A stretch of 64,000 bases of DNA from Cheiracanthium punctorium (lineage: Eukaryota; Arthropoda; Arachnida; Araneae; Cheiracanthiidae), in NCBI GenBank assembly GCA_038373885.1, contig JAWZYV010002471.1:620001-684000 (forward strand). The letters run 5' to 3'. Numbering within the stretch: position 1 is the first letter of the stretch; each line of letters opens with the position of its first letter. A program made the translations under genes and the position numbers. The notes beneath the pieces were generated by a model. That model ran no database searches, had not been told where the DNA came from, and saw only the letters and a list, made by a program, of their open reading frames with translations. This document shows positions 35,591 to 47,119 of this stretch, one piece after another.

Positions 35591-35986
35591 ATACCATGGC
35601 TCACTGGAATATATACAGGCTGTCCGAAAAGCTCCGTTTTTGCGTAAAAGATCTTGGTAAACTGGCAATACCGAAGTATTTTGTAAATCGGAAATGAATA
35701 TCCAAATGTCTCAAAGAGCTTTAGCAGATAAGCATATTTCAGCAGCATAAGCACGTAAACGCCGAAATTTTTTTATTTTTTTCTCAGCTTGAAAATATTG
35801 TTAGCCATTTGTGGATACTTTTAACTTTGATTTTAGGCACATTTTCTCCGGCAGAGTTGTCAACAGTGATACAGTTGGGTAAAAGCGACAAATCGGCGAA
35901 GAAGCGAAAATTTACTCATACGCAAAATCCCATAGGAGAAACTGGTTTTCGGACAGCCTGTATTTATCCCAGTGAGCCATGGTTAC
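35591..35986. mobile_element. MITE with extended inverted ends (CAGGCTGTCCG type)
   Basis: ATACAGGCTGTCCGAAAA at about 35623-35640 is mirrored by TTTTCGGACAGCCTGTAT near 35946-35963. Outside these, ACCATGGCTCACTGG and CCAGTGAGCCATGGT continue the inverted symmetry on both flanks. The true element may therefore extend to 35591-35986, or a second palindromic repeat surrounds the first. No coding capacity. Confidence 0.65.
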
Positions 35987-36064
35987 ACAATCAAAATGTC
36001 TGCTTAATCGGGAATTTTCTGGATCTGGCTTCCTCTGGAATTTTCTCCTGATGTCGGTATAAGC

Positions 36065-36099
36065 TATATAAAACGGCAGAGAGCAAGCAGCCCCTCAGT
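36065..36099 (+). promoter_or_regulatory. Candidate TATA box plus initiator
   Basis: TATATAAA at 36065-36072 is followed, 32 bp from its first T to the proposed start A at 36097, by CTCAGTTA. This matches the arthropod initiator core TCAGT. The spacing is what RNA polymerase II promoters of this type show. Downstream lies the 109-codon frame at 36212. It could be a host promoter or the promoter of a solo LTR. Confidence 0.45.
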
Positions 36100-36211
36100 T
36101 ACTTTTAGTGAATACTCGTAGCCAATTCATTGCATTCTATTGAGAGCACATGGTTCGTCCTTCTGTGCTTTGAAAACGATATTTTGCTTGTTTTGAGAAT
36201 TTCGCTTTTGC

Positions 36212-36541
36212 ATGCTGTGCGTGAATTCTTCATTGTTCGATCCTGAGGAACTATGTATGATTTTTCTCAAGAATTTCCACTGGATGTCAGCCTGTGGAAT
36301 AATTTTGTTGTGTGGGAAATACAGAAGCTATGAAATCCCCTGTACTAAGTGGACTGTTATAAGCTACTGGCCGTTAGTGCTTTTGAATTTTGTACCTCAG
36401 TTTGTGCGTCGAAGTTCTAGAAGCAATAAAATTTGTGTTCCATCCTGGCAAGTGGACTGTTTACTAGAACTTTCTACATATACTGGAGTTTCAAACGACG
36501 GACCCGAAAAATTACAAAATTCTCTGCAAAAACATGTTTAA
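36212..36541 (+). CDS. Unrecognised 109-codon ORF downstream of a promoter candidate
   Basis: The frame starts with ATG at 36212, about 115 nt after the proposed transcription start, and ends with TAA before 36542. It is rich in Cys, Trp, Leu and Ser (residues such as CGIILLCGK and VPSWQVDCLLEL), with no motif I recognise and no signal peptide. Base composition is slightly less AT-rich than the flanks. It is one of the longer frames outside repeats, but at this length chance is possible. It may instead be part of a degraded retroelement. Function unknown. Confidence 0.25.
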   Translation: MLCVNSSLFDPEELCMIFLKNFHWMSACGIILLCGKYRSYEIPCTKWTVISYWPLVLLNFVPQFVRRSSRSNKICVPSWQVDCLLELSTYTGVSNDGPEKLQNSLQKHV

Positions 36542-36549
36542 AAATTTAA

Positions 36550-38880
36550 TAATATCAGCATAAATCTATCGAACATTTGTCCTTATAGTGAAACTGTTTT
36601 ACCTTTATATTTTCAATTTAACTTAAGTTCGATTTGACACATTTGGTATGGATCACATATTCGAACATTCAAACAATCCAGTATCGTGCACTATCCAAAA
36701 AACAACTACCAGGTGTAAATTCTTTTTGCATAATTTAGCGCAGGTTAATTTTTTTTTTCCTTCAAAGTTGAAAAATTTGTTTTTCAGTTGGCAAGAAAGC
36801 ACGACAATTTAATGCCAACCTCCACTACAAATACTGATCTGTACATTTCTGAAAGTTGGATATTAAATGCAACAATTAGTCTGTAGAGTGAATACATAGG
36901 TTTGATTTATATTTGTGTAAAAACTTCAAAATGATTTTCTTTTAGACAACGCATATGTTAGATACTAATTGCTATTATTTCAAAAATTATCCGTTAATTT
37001 CTTCTCGGAAGAAATTGGAGTATGATGGGAACACATAATAAATACGGATTCATGGCAGCATGGTTTGAAGGAAGGAGCGTTTTAAATTCTACAATGCAAA
37101 AGAAAAAAGTTTTGCAAATGACGCCATGTTTTCTCAAAGGTGAAAATAAGTTTTAAAAAGTGGTACTACTGTTTCATCAAAGAATTAGAATAGCCAAATC
37201 AACAAATGTGATGTGCCTAACGTATACGACCAAGTTGAAAGACATAAAAATTGAACTGTCAAATTTAGAACAAAAACATCTCAAGATCAGAAAACTCTAA
37301 CATGTACATGGACTACATACCCTTTTTATCAATTGGAGTGAACTTAATTTCACGTGAAAAATAATCTCGCAAAAATGAAACCAGCTAAGCAATATCGCCA
37401 AAACTTGGAGTAAAACTGCCAAAACCTTGCGTTAATGACCAACTAAATTTGAATGTTTAAAATAGCGGGTACCACGATACCCAAATCAAATATCTACGCT
37501 CTCCGTTTGTTTCCTTGCATGTTACTGATTTTATAATAAATTATAACTTTTTGCACGACTTGAATAATAAATAATCATAATAATTATTATAAATAATTAA
37601 AGGAAAAATAAATAATTCATAATAATAATTAATATTTTTATTATGTTTGCTTATATTTGCTGCATGTACAAGAGACACAAAAATGGGTGCCTTAGTACCT
37701 GCATTTTGAGTAATGATATCGGAAGGTATAACTCATAAAAACTCTACAATACTTTTTCCCAAAAGGGCTAAAATGATACGTTTAGTTCAGAGTCCTCTAA
37801 ATAACGAGGATTAAAAGCGATTTTACTTAGGCTTGATTAGAAATGATTAAATTACTATGTCCTCACCCCCCAAAAGGCACCTGGGTACCCGGTGATTTAT
37901 GCGACGGTGAAATCCAAAACTACTGTTGAAATCCAAAACAACGGTGAAATCCAAAACTCCCAATCTCGAATTCTAGTTCACCGATTTGCATGAAATGAAA
38001 TACAAATTTTTAATTATTTGGCATGGAGAATGCGAATTTTAGTTTCAATCAAACCACCAAACGAGAATATCCCCCCGAAAATTCGTAACAACATCCTAAA
38101 ATCAAACTTTTCATTATATTAATTGATGCACGGAAATTTTAAAATAACCCCGCTTGAAATCCACTTTTGTTGAACATTAAAACTCTAATAAACTGAAAAG
38201 TGTTAAGAAAATTATTTGCTCAAGATATACAAAAATAGCATATTTGCGGGAGTTTGGATAGTCGCGTTTTATTTCTATTTATTGAAATGGAAAATGAAAC
38301 AGTATTGAAAGTCAATGAAAAGGAAACTCACTCTCACGTTTTCAGCTGGAAAAGTGTGTCTGCATGAGAACTGATAAAATTCTTTTCTACTTACTGTAAG
38401 ATTAAAACTGAAAAGCTAAAGAAATGTATTTACTTGTAAACAAAGAACAAACTGTGTTTTCTTTTGTACGTGAATTGGGGTAATGGTAGGATTAAGTAAA
38501 AAAAAGAAAAACAGAGCATGGCTTTATGTTTCTTTTATTATTTGAAACATGTTCATATTTTGATATAATATTTAATATCCTATGCAATTAAAATGTACTT
38601 TCATTATTACTCACACAGAAATATTTTTCTAACAAGCATTTAATTTTCTGGTTTTTGAAATTTCCATGAAATTTCAAATTTTGCTTAAAAAATTGATTAA
38701 ACAAGAGTAATAATATGGTTACCGAATGAAAGTTTCTTTACGCTATTTTTCTTCAATAAAACTTCTCCGCTGTGCGATATCGCATAAAAAAACAAGGTTT
38801 TCCTTCATAACTTTCCAACACTGTTGGACGATCTAGAGAAATTGATTTTACACTGTAAATGCATGTATTCAAAACACATA
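36550..38880. other. AT-rich non-coding DNA
   Basis: No gene recognised. Three imperfect tandem copies of a ~20-bp unit (GTTGAAATCCAAAAC and GGTGAAATCCAAAAC) lie at about 37908-37960. Confidence 0.5.
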
Positions 38881-38884
38881 ATCT

Positions 38885-39058
38885 CAGATGGGCGTAGCCA
38901 AGGGGGTTGTTAGGGGGGCCATAACCCCCCCCTCCCATGAGGAAATTTTTGCCATACAAAATGTATATTCTTCACTCCCTCATCACACACATATATGCAT
39001 ATATGTGAGTTGCAGTAGTCGTAACCCCCCCCATGAAAAATTTCTGGCTACGCCCCTG
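38885..39058. mobile_element. MITE of the GCGTAGCC type, copy 1 (174 bp)
   Basis: CAGATGGGCGTAGCCAAGGGGG at the left is mirrored by a right end whose complement reads CAGGGGCGTAGCCAGAAATT. G-rich and C-rich runs face each other inside. The ends look like non-autonomous hAT-type elements common in animals. Two relatives lie at 41387-41601 and 48840-49011. The frames across it are not genes. Confidence 0.75.
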
Positions 39059-39059
39059 C

Positions 39060-40360
39060 TCATATATATATATAGGGGAAATTTTTACCTCGACCTCAAG
39101 AGAGCTAGTAAAATATTTACATTATAAATACATATTATTCCATAATATGGTAAGTAAAAATTACATTTGTAGTAATATTTCTTAATAGGCTTTTTTTAAC
39201 CTAGATTTTGCTCGAAATTCTAAAAACGTAACTTTTCGTGTTACAAATAGAACTTAATGTACAGAGAATAAATTAGTTTCCCTTTAAAACTATGTTTAAT
39301 AAGATTTAACTTTACTTGGTACAATAAAAATATATTGCATTTTCTTTCAACAAATACCAGTATGTTAATGTAAAATATTCGTGTACAAATTTAAAGCTGT
39401 GTACTTAATTTGTACACGTTTGTTGTAAATTTGTACATTTGTTAACTTAAATAAACAAATAAACAAGATTAAATAAACTTAAATAAACAAAATTTTACCT
39501 TAAGTGGTATTATCGGTTATTCTTAATGTATTCAACCTTGATTTGGTCACGTCTATCATTCTAGAACAATTTTTGAAATATCATTACTCAAAATTAAACA
39601 TTTATTCAATTACTCTGAAATAGAAAGTAAACATACTATCTAGTATTAAATAGCATTAAAGACTTGACAAGTTATCTGTGTTGCAAATTGTGAATGAGTG
39701 AATTATTAAGGTACCTTCATTAAGAGCAAATAGCACCATTTGTATCGTCTCCGATAATTGTCATGTAATTTACTCAGGAGAACATCTGTTTTACTATCCA
39801 ATGATATATTTCTGGGTAATGAAGCGTTTTCCACAAGTTTATTTATCATTAATCTTATTCGACGATCTATAAACTATTAATATGGTGTGTAGGACTCTTC
39901 TATTATAGCAAATTTGTTTAATTAAACATTTATGTTTAGATAGTCTGCGTTGGTAAAAAATAAATAAAACATAACAATAATTAAGATGTAGTTAAAATGT
40001 TTAGTTTACAACGGAGTCACATTTCTTTTAAACATTGAAAAATTCGTTTTTATCTGTTGCCGTTTCACAAAATTAAGACATTTCTTGGTGTTTTAAAACA
40101 ACTAGCGTCAAGTTTTACAGCGAGAGTCCTTTGAACTTTGAAATAAAATAAACAAATTGTATGCTGAATTGCTTTAAACATTATAAGCATTTTTAAAATT
40201 ATTTTGAAATGTTATAATACAAAAATATTGTGTATTTACGAAATGCTTAAAGTAAAATAATGCAAACATTAGTATTAAATTTTGATGGCAATTACACGCT
40301 GCTTTTACTTCTAATAAATGTTCCTAGATATTTCTTTGAAACATATTTTTTTAATACTGC
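39060..40360. other. AT-rich non-coding DNA
   Basis: No supported feature. Short direct repeats of AAATTTGTACA occur at 39380-39440. Confidence 0.5.
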
Positions 40361-40361
40361 A

Positions 40362-40364
<3 letters not shown>

Positions 40365-40459
<95 letters not shown>

Positions 40460-40462
40460 TGC
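40365..40462. repeat. Compound (AT)n(GTAT)n microsatellite
   Basis: About 33 AT units are followed by about seven GTAT units. Tyr/Ile-rich frames on both strands across it are translations of the repeat. Confidence 0.97.
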
Positions 40463-40799
40463 ATAAATATAGTACATGCAAACTTAAATATACTTACTTA
40501 GATTATAGTGTAATATTTTAATAAGTGTTTGGCATGCAGTAAACATTAATGTGCTTTTTTAGATTTTCAAAATGTAATTGCCAAAAGTTTAGTGAAGACG
40601 TACCTTACCATTTTTAAATTTAAGACAATTTTTTTAAAAGTTTTTTAGAAAGAAAAAAAAATAAATAAATAATGCCAACTGTATTTATTATGAATGAATT
40701 TGTAATTGGTATAAAAATATCACTTTTCTTAAAAGCTCTAAAATGTCCCGCAGTGTCCCTAATCGCTATGCTCCGTTCCTATAAAAACTCTCTAATAGC

Positions 40800-41075
40800 A
40801 CAGATGGTCACGAAAATATCGTTGTGATGTAGAGAGAGTCACAATTGTCGCAGAACTGTCACAAACTAGTCACATTGTGACTTGTCAGTGATGCGACTCC
40901 ACTGTGTGGTCACTGTGAAGTTTATTTGTTACCAGTCAACAGGTGACGTCGCTGTGAAGTCACTTTGCGACTAGTATATGATCGGTCGCTGAGTGATTGC
41001 ACTGTGAATTCACTGTGTGAGTGTTTTGAGACTACTGATTGTTAGGACTTCAAAATGGCGTCACACCGGCCGTTA
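40800..41075. repeat. GTCAC/GTGAC-rich degenerate repeat cluster
   Basis: Within about 275 bp, GTCAC or GTGAC occurs roughly nine times and CACTGTG four times, in AT-rich surroundings that lack them. Paired CACTGTG-NN-TCACTGTG arrangements occur near 40900 and 41000. The cluster also holds GTGACGTCGC (CRE-like) and AAAATGGCG (YY1/Pho-like). It could be a decayed minisatellite or a regulatory element. Confidence 0.5.
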
Positions 41076-41386
41076 GTTGCGAGTTTGGAAACAAATTTAA
41101 TTATCCTACCATTTTGTAGTAATTGCTTTCGTAAAAAATTTAATGATTAAATCCGAAAATCATAACAAGTAATTGAGTAAAATCTCGCGGTTTTGAAGTA
41201 ATGGAACTTAGTTGAATTTATATATTTTAAAAATAAATTATTTCGTTTAAACAGAACAATATTATTTACAACAACAAAAAATATTATCATGAAAATATTA
41301 GAGTTGAGAGTTTTAACAACAATAGAGAAAACTAAGTATCCGTGTATAAATCTGAAAGTTCTCTTTCATATCTCCATGGTATGTTC

Positions 41387-41601
41387 CAGTAGCGTAGATA
41401 GGTTTCCATTTCGGAGGGGGGGGGCTATCCGGTTTTTTAAACCTTTTTGTTACTAAAGTTAACATAAATGTCTTAAAATAGCTATTTTTTAGTAATTGCT
41501 TTAAATTTTCAGAGGGGACCGTGCTCCTTCATGTCCCCTTTATATAACGCCCCCGGTATTTTTTGAAAGTTCCCTCGGAAAAGTTTTAGGATAAGCTACT
41601 G
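41387..41601. mobile_element. MITE of the GCGTAGCC type, diverged copy
   Basis: Left end CAGTAGCGTAGATAGG...TTTCGGAGGG. The complement of the right end reads CAGTAGCTTATCC...TTTTCCGAGGG. The 215-bp element has a G-run at 41417-41425. It is less certain than the copy at 38885 because the ends have diverged. Confidence 0.5.
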
Positions 41602-41668
41602 ATCTAAACCAAAAATACTTTTTTTATTTTATCTAACACATGTTTTTCCAATTAATTTTATTTAATAC

Positions 41669-42545
41669 TTTCTGGACTTGTACCACGTAATTAAAGTATT
41701 GTAATCATGAAAAAATTCATCTTCGAGATTTTGGTTATTTACACGTTGTGAGGTCTTCAGAATTCATGTATGCTGTTGTGTGTGCGAATGAACACGATAG
41801 CTCTTAAACGGTGCATTCAATTGAACTCAAATGGGGTATATATGTTATAAACCACCGTCGAAAGACCGGTATAGACTCTGGTGCGTATAGGACTTTTTAT
41901 AAGGCTACAAAAGAGGTTTCTTTTACATAATAGTTTATGGGCGGAAATTCTTGAAAGTGCGCTAGCGCTTGAACGGTGCATTCGATTGAGTTGAAATTTT
42001 ATATGTATGTTATAGACCACCGTAGCAAGAACAGTATTTATTTTGGCATGCATAGATATATATTTTTTACAGGGCTACGAAAAAGATTTATTTTACATTA
42101 AGGCCAATGGACGGTATTCGTGAAAATGCGCTAGCGTCTAAACGGTTCATTCGATTGAGCACAAATCGGGCCAAATGTATACAAAAAGACACGGTCACAT
42201 GATCTGGATAGATTTTGGTGTGTGTAGAGTTGATTGTATGTTCACGGGATTGCAAAAAAATAATTTTTATGAATTTTGGCCTCCGGAAGCAAATCCTTTA
42301 ACATGAACTAGTGTCTAAATGGTGCATTCGAAAAAGATCAAATTGGGTATATCTATATTATAGGTTACCGTTACACAGCATGTATACATTTTGCTGTGTA
42401 GAGGATTTGTCGTTTTTTGACAGGGCAACTAATGAATGTTCCTTTACATGATGGAAATCCTTCAAAGCGAACTAGTGTCTATAGGGTGAATTCGGTTGAG
42501 CTCAAATTACACATTGTAGTTCTTATAGAAAAGCTCAGTGTCTTC
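41669..42545 (+). repeat. R1 repeat family, copy e
   Basis: A degenerate CTTTC...TTAAAG hairpin (41669-41696) and the AT-rich core (TCATGAAAAAATTC) lead into five ~170-bp units. Their GTGCATTCGATTGAGCTCAAAT phrases lie near 41812, 41979, 42147, 42322 and 42490. Spacing is 167-175 bp. The distal TGGAGTNACTCCA hairpin is not found, so the copy is truncated. Confidence 0.7.
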
Positions 42546-42549
42546 CTTT

Positions 42550-42883
42550 TTACCATTTTCTGGGACATACACGCCAAACACCGAAAGCTATCATGTGTCT
42601 ATTTTCAATCGTACAATGATGAATCTTTCATTAACAAAAGTGTAGCTTACAATTTCGTTTTTCCTTTTCTTCTCAAGTAGTACAGCAACTCCGCAAATGC
42701 TCTTTTATTTAGGGGTGAGTTGCTACCACTGTTTGTGACTGTATTGCTTGGTCGCATTTCAGTCGCTGGTGACGGACGTGCTTCTAGGGCGGCTTGGCCA
42801 GTGCTAGGGAGGATGAAAACTTCTAACGGCTGGGCTGGGCTTCTGTAGAACAGTGTGTGTAACGTGTAAATATTAGCATTTAA
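42550..42883. other. Non-coding DNA, partly GC-richer
   Basis: A moderately GC-rich block around 42720-42850 precedes the piggyBac-like MITE. It may be older repeat sequence. No family recognised. Confidence 0.35.
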
Positions 42884-43299
42884 CCCTTTCGTCGATACTG
42901 ACGCCCATTGGCGGCGTCCATGAAACGTTCTGTAGGTACTGGCGGCATTCACGAAAGTTCTCTGAGTATTACCGCCGCCCATTGGCCGCAACTACGAAAA
43001 GTTGTCTAGGTACTACCGCCGCCCAATGGCGGCAAACATGAAAAGTTCTATGCGTGTTGACGAACGAATCTGCTAGGAAAGTTATGTGGGCATGATAACT
43101 ACAGCTGCTAACAATAGCGAAATATAAGTATGCACACTTTCTAAATAGTAAATTTTGTGTAGATAGCAATTTTTAGATTTTTGATGTATGCCGCAAAACA
43201 CGTTTTCCCGTCTTACGCTTCCGTGTGCAACCAATCTTGTGGAAAACTTCCCCGTACCACGAATATGTAACCGTGGCCAGCTCCTCCATATCGAAAGGG
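42884..43299. mobile_element. piggyBac-like MITE with internal minisatellite
   Basis: The left end is TTAA followed by CCCTTTCGTCGATAC. The right end is the complement CGAAAGGG followed by TTTA. CCCTTTCG with TTAA is the signature of piggyBac termini; the right TTAA has one mismatch. Inside, at about 42895-43052, are four imperfect units of 30-45 bp, several built around a GCCGCC-CATT-GGCGGC hairpin. No transposase frame. Confidence 0.65.
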
Positions 43300-45110
43300 T
43301 TTATAAACACCCTATTTAAAAAAAAAACTCTTTTACTGTCTTATTTATTCATTAGTGAGTCTTAGAAATCATTATCAACGACTTTCAAAAATGGAAAATG
43401 TATGCTGTAGTTAATGGGTTTCGCAGTTAAGAATATAAACACATTTAAAATCCATTAACATTCGTCTTAATTTTAGTGATTCTTTATTTGTTTGAAACAC
43501 GTGTAAGTTCTGCTCTTGTTTTTCAATTCTTATTAGATTTTTAAAAAATATTAACACTTAAAATGACTTAAATGCATGATAAAAGCTAGCAGTGTGCATT
43601 CTCGCCACGCATGTACTGGCGAAAATATAGTCTTCCGTTACTGTTTAACACTCGTTTTAGATAGACATCAGTGTTTCGAAATTAGTTGGTGAAATGGAAA
43701 TCTATATAAAAAGGCACCTAAAAAGTTCTAATTATTACTCACATATTGAATTAGCTGAGTACACAGAAATTTCAAATTATATAGCTTAGAATGTGTTTGT
43801 TCAGTTTATATTATTCAGCGTCTTTATTCAAATTTATCTTTGCTTATTTAGTTAAAAATAGATCATGATTTTGATGCAGATTAAATTGACTTTCTTGCAC
43901 TTTAATTAAACTTAAAATGTATTTTTGACTGAAATCGAAATTAAACAAATTTGATTTGGCTATAACGAAATTTCTATTCTAAGAAAACTCCAATTTTTTT
44001 TTTCTTATATCTCTTGTTTTTAAATTGTGTAACATTAATTTTCAAAAAAGCCATACAGTTTTATTGTTTAAATATTAAAACTATATCAAATAATGTTTTT
44101 AAATATATATTTTTCATTATACGCATATATTTATTAAAAAATAATGATGCAAAAGAGTGAGTGCATGGGAACAAATAACTATTTCCGCAGATTTTGAATT
44201 TTATGTAGTCGTAGAATTCTTTTCAAAATTCCGTAGGCAAGTTCTTTCAAAACAATTCATGAAAAAAGTTTTGTTTCGATATGTTGAAAGGAAGTATTTT
44301 GCAAAACTTGAATATTAGAGAGGCACTACATTTTACTAATGAAGTGCTTTTCGTGGGTTTTTTTTTCTGGTTTTGAAAAGTATGAAAGAGGAAAACTGTA
44401 AAAGAAAGAGAAAAGAGTGTGCATTGAAATATTCGAAATTTTCGTTCTATTTTCAGTGTGCATTATCAATCGAAATATTTCTCGAAATGAAAATATTCCT
44501 GAAAATACGTGTTATAGCGTGTGATTTAAAAAAAAAATTATTTACTTTTCTTCGGATACTGATTTAAATACAATTAGAAGTTTCCTATTAATTCTATATA
44601 TACGTATGTTGTTTCATATTATTTTTATGATGATATTTTTAATTAAAATATACACCCTTTCAAAACATATTCGAGTTAAAAACAAGCTTCCTACGTTGTT
44701 TTGGCAAATTAAAAAATATTTACCATAAATTATTAATTAGGTTATGTATACTTATAATTTTCTTATTTCGGTTGATCTGTGGGTTTATCAAGAACTAATT
44801 AATTATTCGCAAAGCTAAAATAAGAAATCTTGCTTATAGTGAAATATTTTCTTAAAGGGGTTTAATCCATTCCATTTTATTTAGAATGATTGATTCATCT
44901 AAACAAATATTTAAACCTTGTTTTAATTTCCCATTTTTAGTTCTTATATTGAAAGCTTAAACACAAGAATTTTGATGTATATTTTACACTATTGTAGAAA
45001 ACGAAACTCCTTTTCCGAGTTAACATCTATAATATTTGCGATACCATTCCTGGTAATTTTAATTATTTCGATAGCAAGTATCCTCATCCCAAGAAGTTAT
45101 TATTATCTCT
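43300..45110. other. AT-rich non-coding DNA
   Basis: No gene or transposon end recognised. Frames such as the one at 44373 are Lys/Phe-rich AT artefacts. Confidence 0.5.
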
Positions 45111-45114
45111 CTAT

Positions 45115-45817
45115 TCTAAAAAAAAAGTAAAGGCCACTGTCGCCGCCGCTGGCGCTGTCAAAGCTTCTGGACCTATCTCCTCCTAAACCGTAGGGATTTG
45201 AGTTTCGACTAAGGTACCCACAGATTCGAAAAATTCCGAGGAACCTGCTAAGCTGATTTAAATTTCGAAAATCGAATTATTTTAGAAAATGTTAATAAAA
45301 AACTGAAAAAATAAACCGAATGGTTGCCAGATTTGGCATAAAATTATTCATTCCTTTGCAACAAAGCGTTTCCAAGTACCTAGAATCGCGTGAAATTTAC
45401 AAAGTTAACGCGAAAAGCCTAATAACTTCTTCACCGTTTGCACGATCCGCTTGAAAATTTTCATGATCATGTATAAAATTATAGAAAACAATCTGCGCTT
45501 CTTTAAAAATCTGAAAATCTACCCGTTCCCTCCTTTTTAAGCGATTTTTTGCTATTTTCAGCACCATTTTATTTCCGAGAGTCAAAAAAGTAAATCATTT
45601 GCGTGACAAAATTACCCTTTTCAAGTGAATATGACGTCATACAATTGGGATTCAAATTCGTTTAAAAGAGATTTTCCAGATTACACAGTTTATTATCATT
45701 TTTTTTCACAAATAAATCGTTTGCATGGACATGAGAATAGCTGTGTACACAAAACGAAATCTTTCGATTGCGAAAAGATTCCGCGAGTTTCCTTAACAGC
45801 TGAAATTTAATTTGGGT
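45115..45817 (+). mobile_element. Helitron C, first (truncated) 5' copy
   Basis: TCTCTATTCTAAAAAAAAAGTAAAGGCC and the next ~290 bp are nearly repeated 703 bp downstream. This first copy continues into about 400 bp of sequence absent from the second copy's interior and has no 3' terminus before 45818. It is an older or truncated relative into which, or beside which, the second copy inserted. Confidence 0.5.
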
Positions 45818-47117
45818 ATCTCTCTATTCTAAAAAAAAAAGTAAAGGCCGCTGTCGCCGCTGGCGCTGTCAAAGCTTGTTGGCCTATTTCCTCCTAAACC
45901 GTGGGGATTTAAGTTTCAACTAAGGTGCCCACAGATTCAAAAAATTCCGAGAAACCGGATGAGCTAAGTTAAATTTCGAAAATCGAATTATTTTAGAAGA
46001 TATTAATAAAAAAAATAAAATAATAAACATAATGGTTGCCAGATTTGGCATAAAATCATTCATTCCTTTGCAACAAAGCGTTTCCAAGTATCTAGAATCG
46101 CGTGAAATTTACAAACATGAGTTAGAATTACGCCCATTTTACGCCAAAATAAAAACTATATGAAATAAGTAACTCAAAATGTGTTACACAAAGTTGACAA
46201 TTTTCAAATAGTAAGTTCGCTTAGACAACAGGAGTTTAGAATTAGCGATTATTCGTTTTTCCAAAACAGGATAACTAATATCTTGAAAATGAAAAATAAT
46301 TAAAATGCAGATTATTTTAAAGCCGGTTCTCGTCCAGCTGGATTATTTGCTACCAGTAGAAATATTTGGCGTTAACTATGCCATTATAGCAGTTATAGTA
46401 CACTTTGGATATTTGCTAGCGCGACGAGATGGTATAATTCGTGGTGTTAAGTACGCCAATCTGCAAACGATTATGTAAATGAAAGTATGGATAACGGTTT
46501 TCCGGTAACCTTAAATGAACAGTAAATATAGGTTGTAAGTATGTGTAAATCGCCAAATAATGATAGGTCGCCATTGGTGGCAGGCTATTCTATCTATTCC
46601 GTAGCTTTTATTAACTTTATATGTACGCAAGTCGCGAAATAATGAAAAATCGCCATGGGTGGCAAATTCGCAAGGTGTCCAATAGGTTTTACTTTATTAA
46701 AAATAAAGGTGAAACATATGTTCTTATTTTATTACGCTTTAGCTCCTAATTAGTATAACCTTTGAATGGCAACATTAAATATCATTGTGTTTCTGAGGAG
46801 TACAAATAATTTTTCCAGCGATTATAAGCGGAGTCCGCACTCCAGGTGGAGTATAGCTCAGGACCCGTACAACACGGATTCCCATAACAAAATATCTTCC
46901 GTGTTATGAGGGGTAGGGGGTCTACTGTTGTGTGAAGTTTAAATTTTTATGTACCAATGAAGATGCAAGAACTAAGCAATGTGTAGCTTAGCTCAGTAAC
47001 ATTCTATCTGATCCAATCTTCGGGTTTTCTCTGTCTTTTTTACGAATAAGCCCGATTAGGGGCCGAATGCCTCATATGAAAAGCGAGCGTAGCGAGTCTG
47101 GGGGCCTTGGCCCCTAG
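45818..47117 (+). mobile_element. Helitron C, non-autonomous copy with both ends
   Basis: The 5' end TCTCTATTCTAAAAA (about 45819) follows an A. The 3' end shows the AGCGAGCGTAGCGAG phrase, a GGGGCC-TT-GGCCCC stem at 47101-47114 and CTAG at 47114-47117 followed by T. These ends are typical of arthropod Helitrons but differ from type A/B. The interior has a short direct repeat (TCGC.AAATAATGA...TCGCCAT.GGTGGCA near 46550 and 46632) and no replicase frame. Confidence 0.65.
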
Positions 47118-47119
47118 TT

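Noticed and set aside
40260..40521. Tyr/Ile-repeat proteins on both strands
   Set aside because: They are translations of the (AT)n(GTAT)n microsatellite.
45115..46115. LTR retrotransposon suggested by the ~295-bp direct repeats
   Set aside because: The repeats lack TG...CA ends, a primer-binding site and any gag/pol relic between them. The TC start and the downstream CTAG end fit Helitron better.
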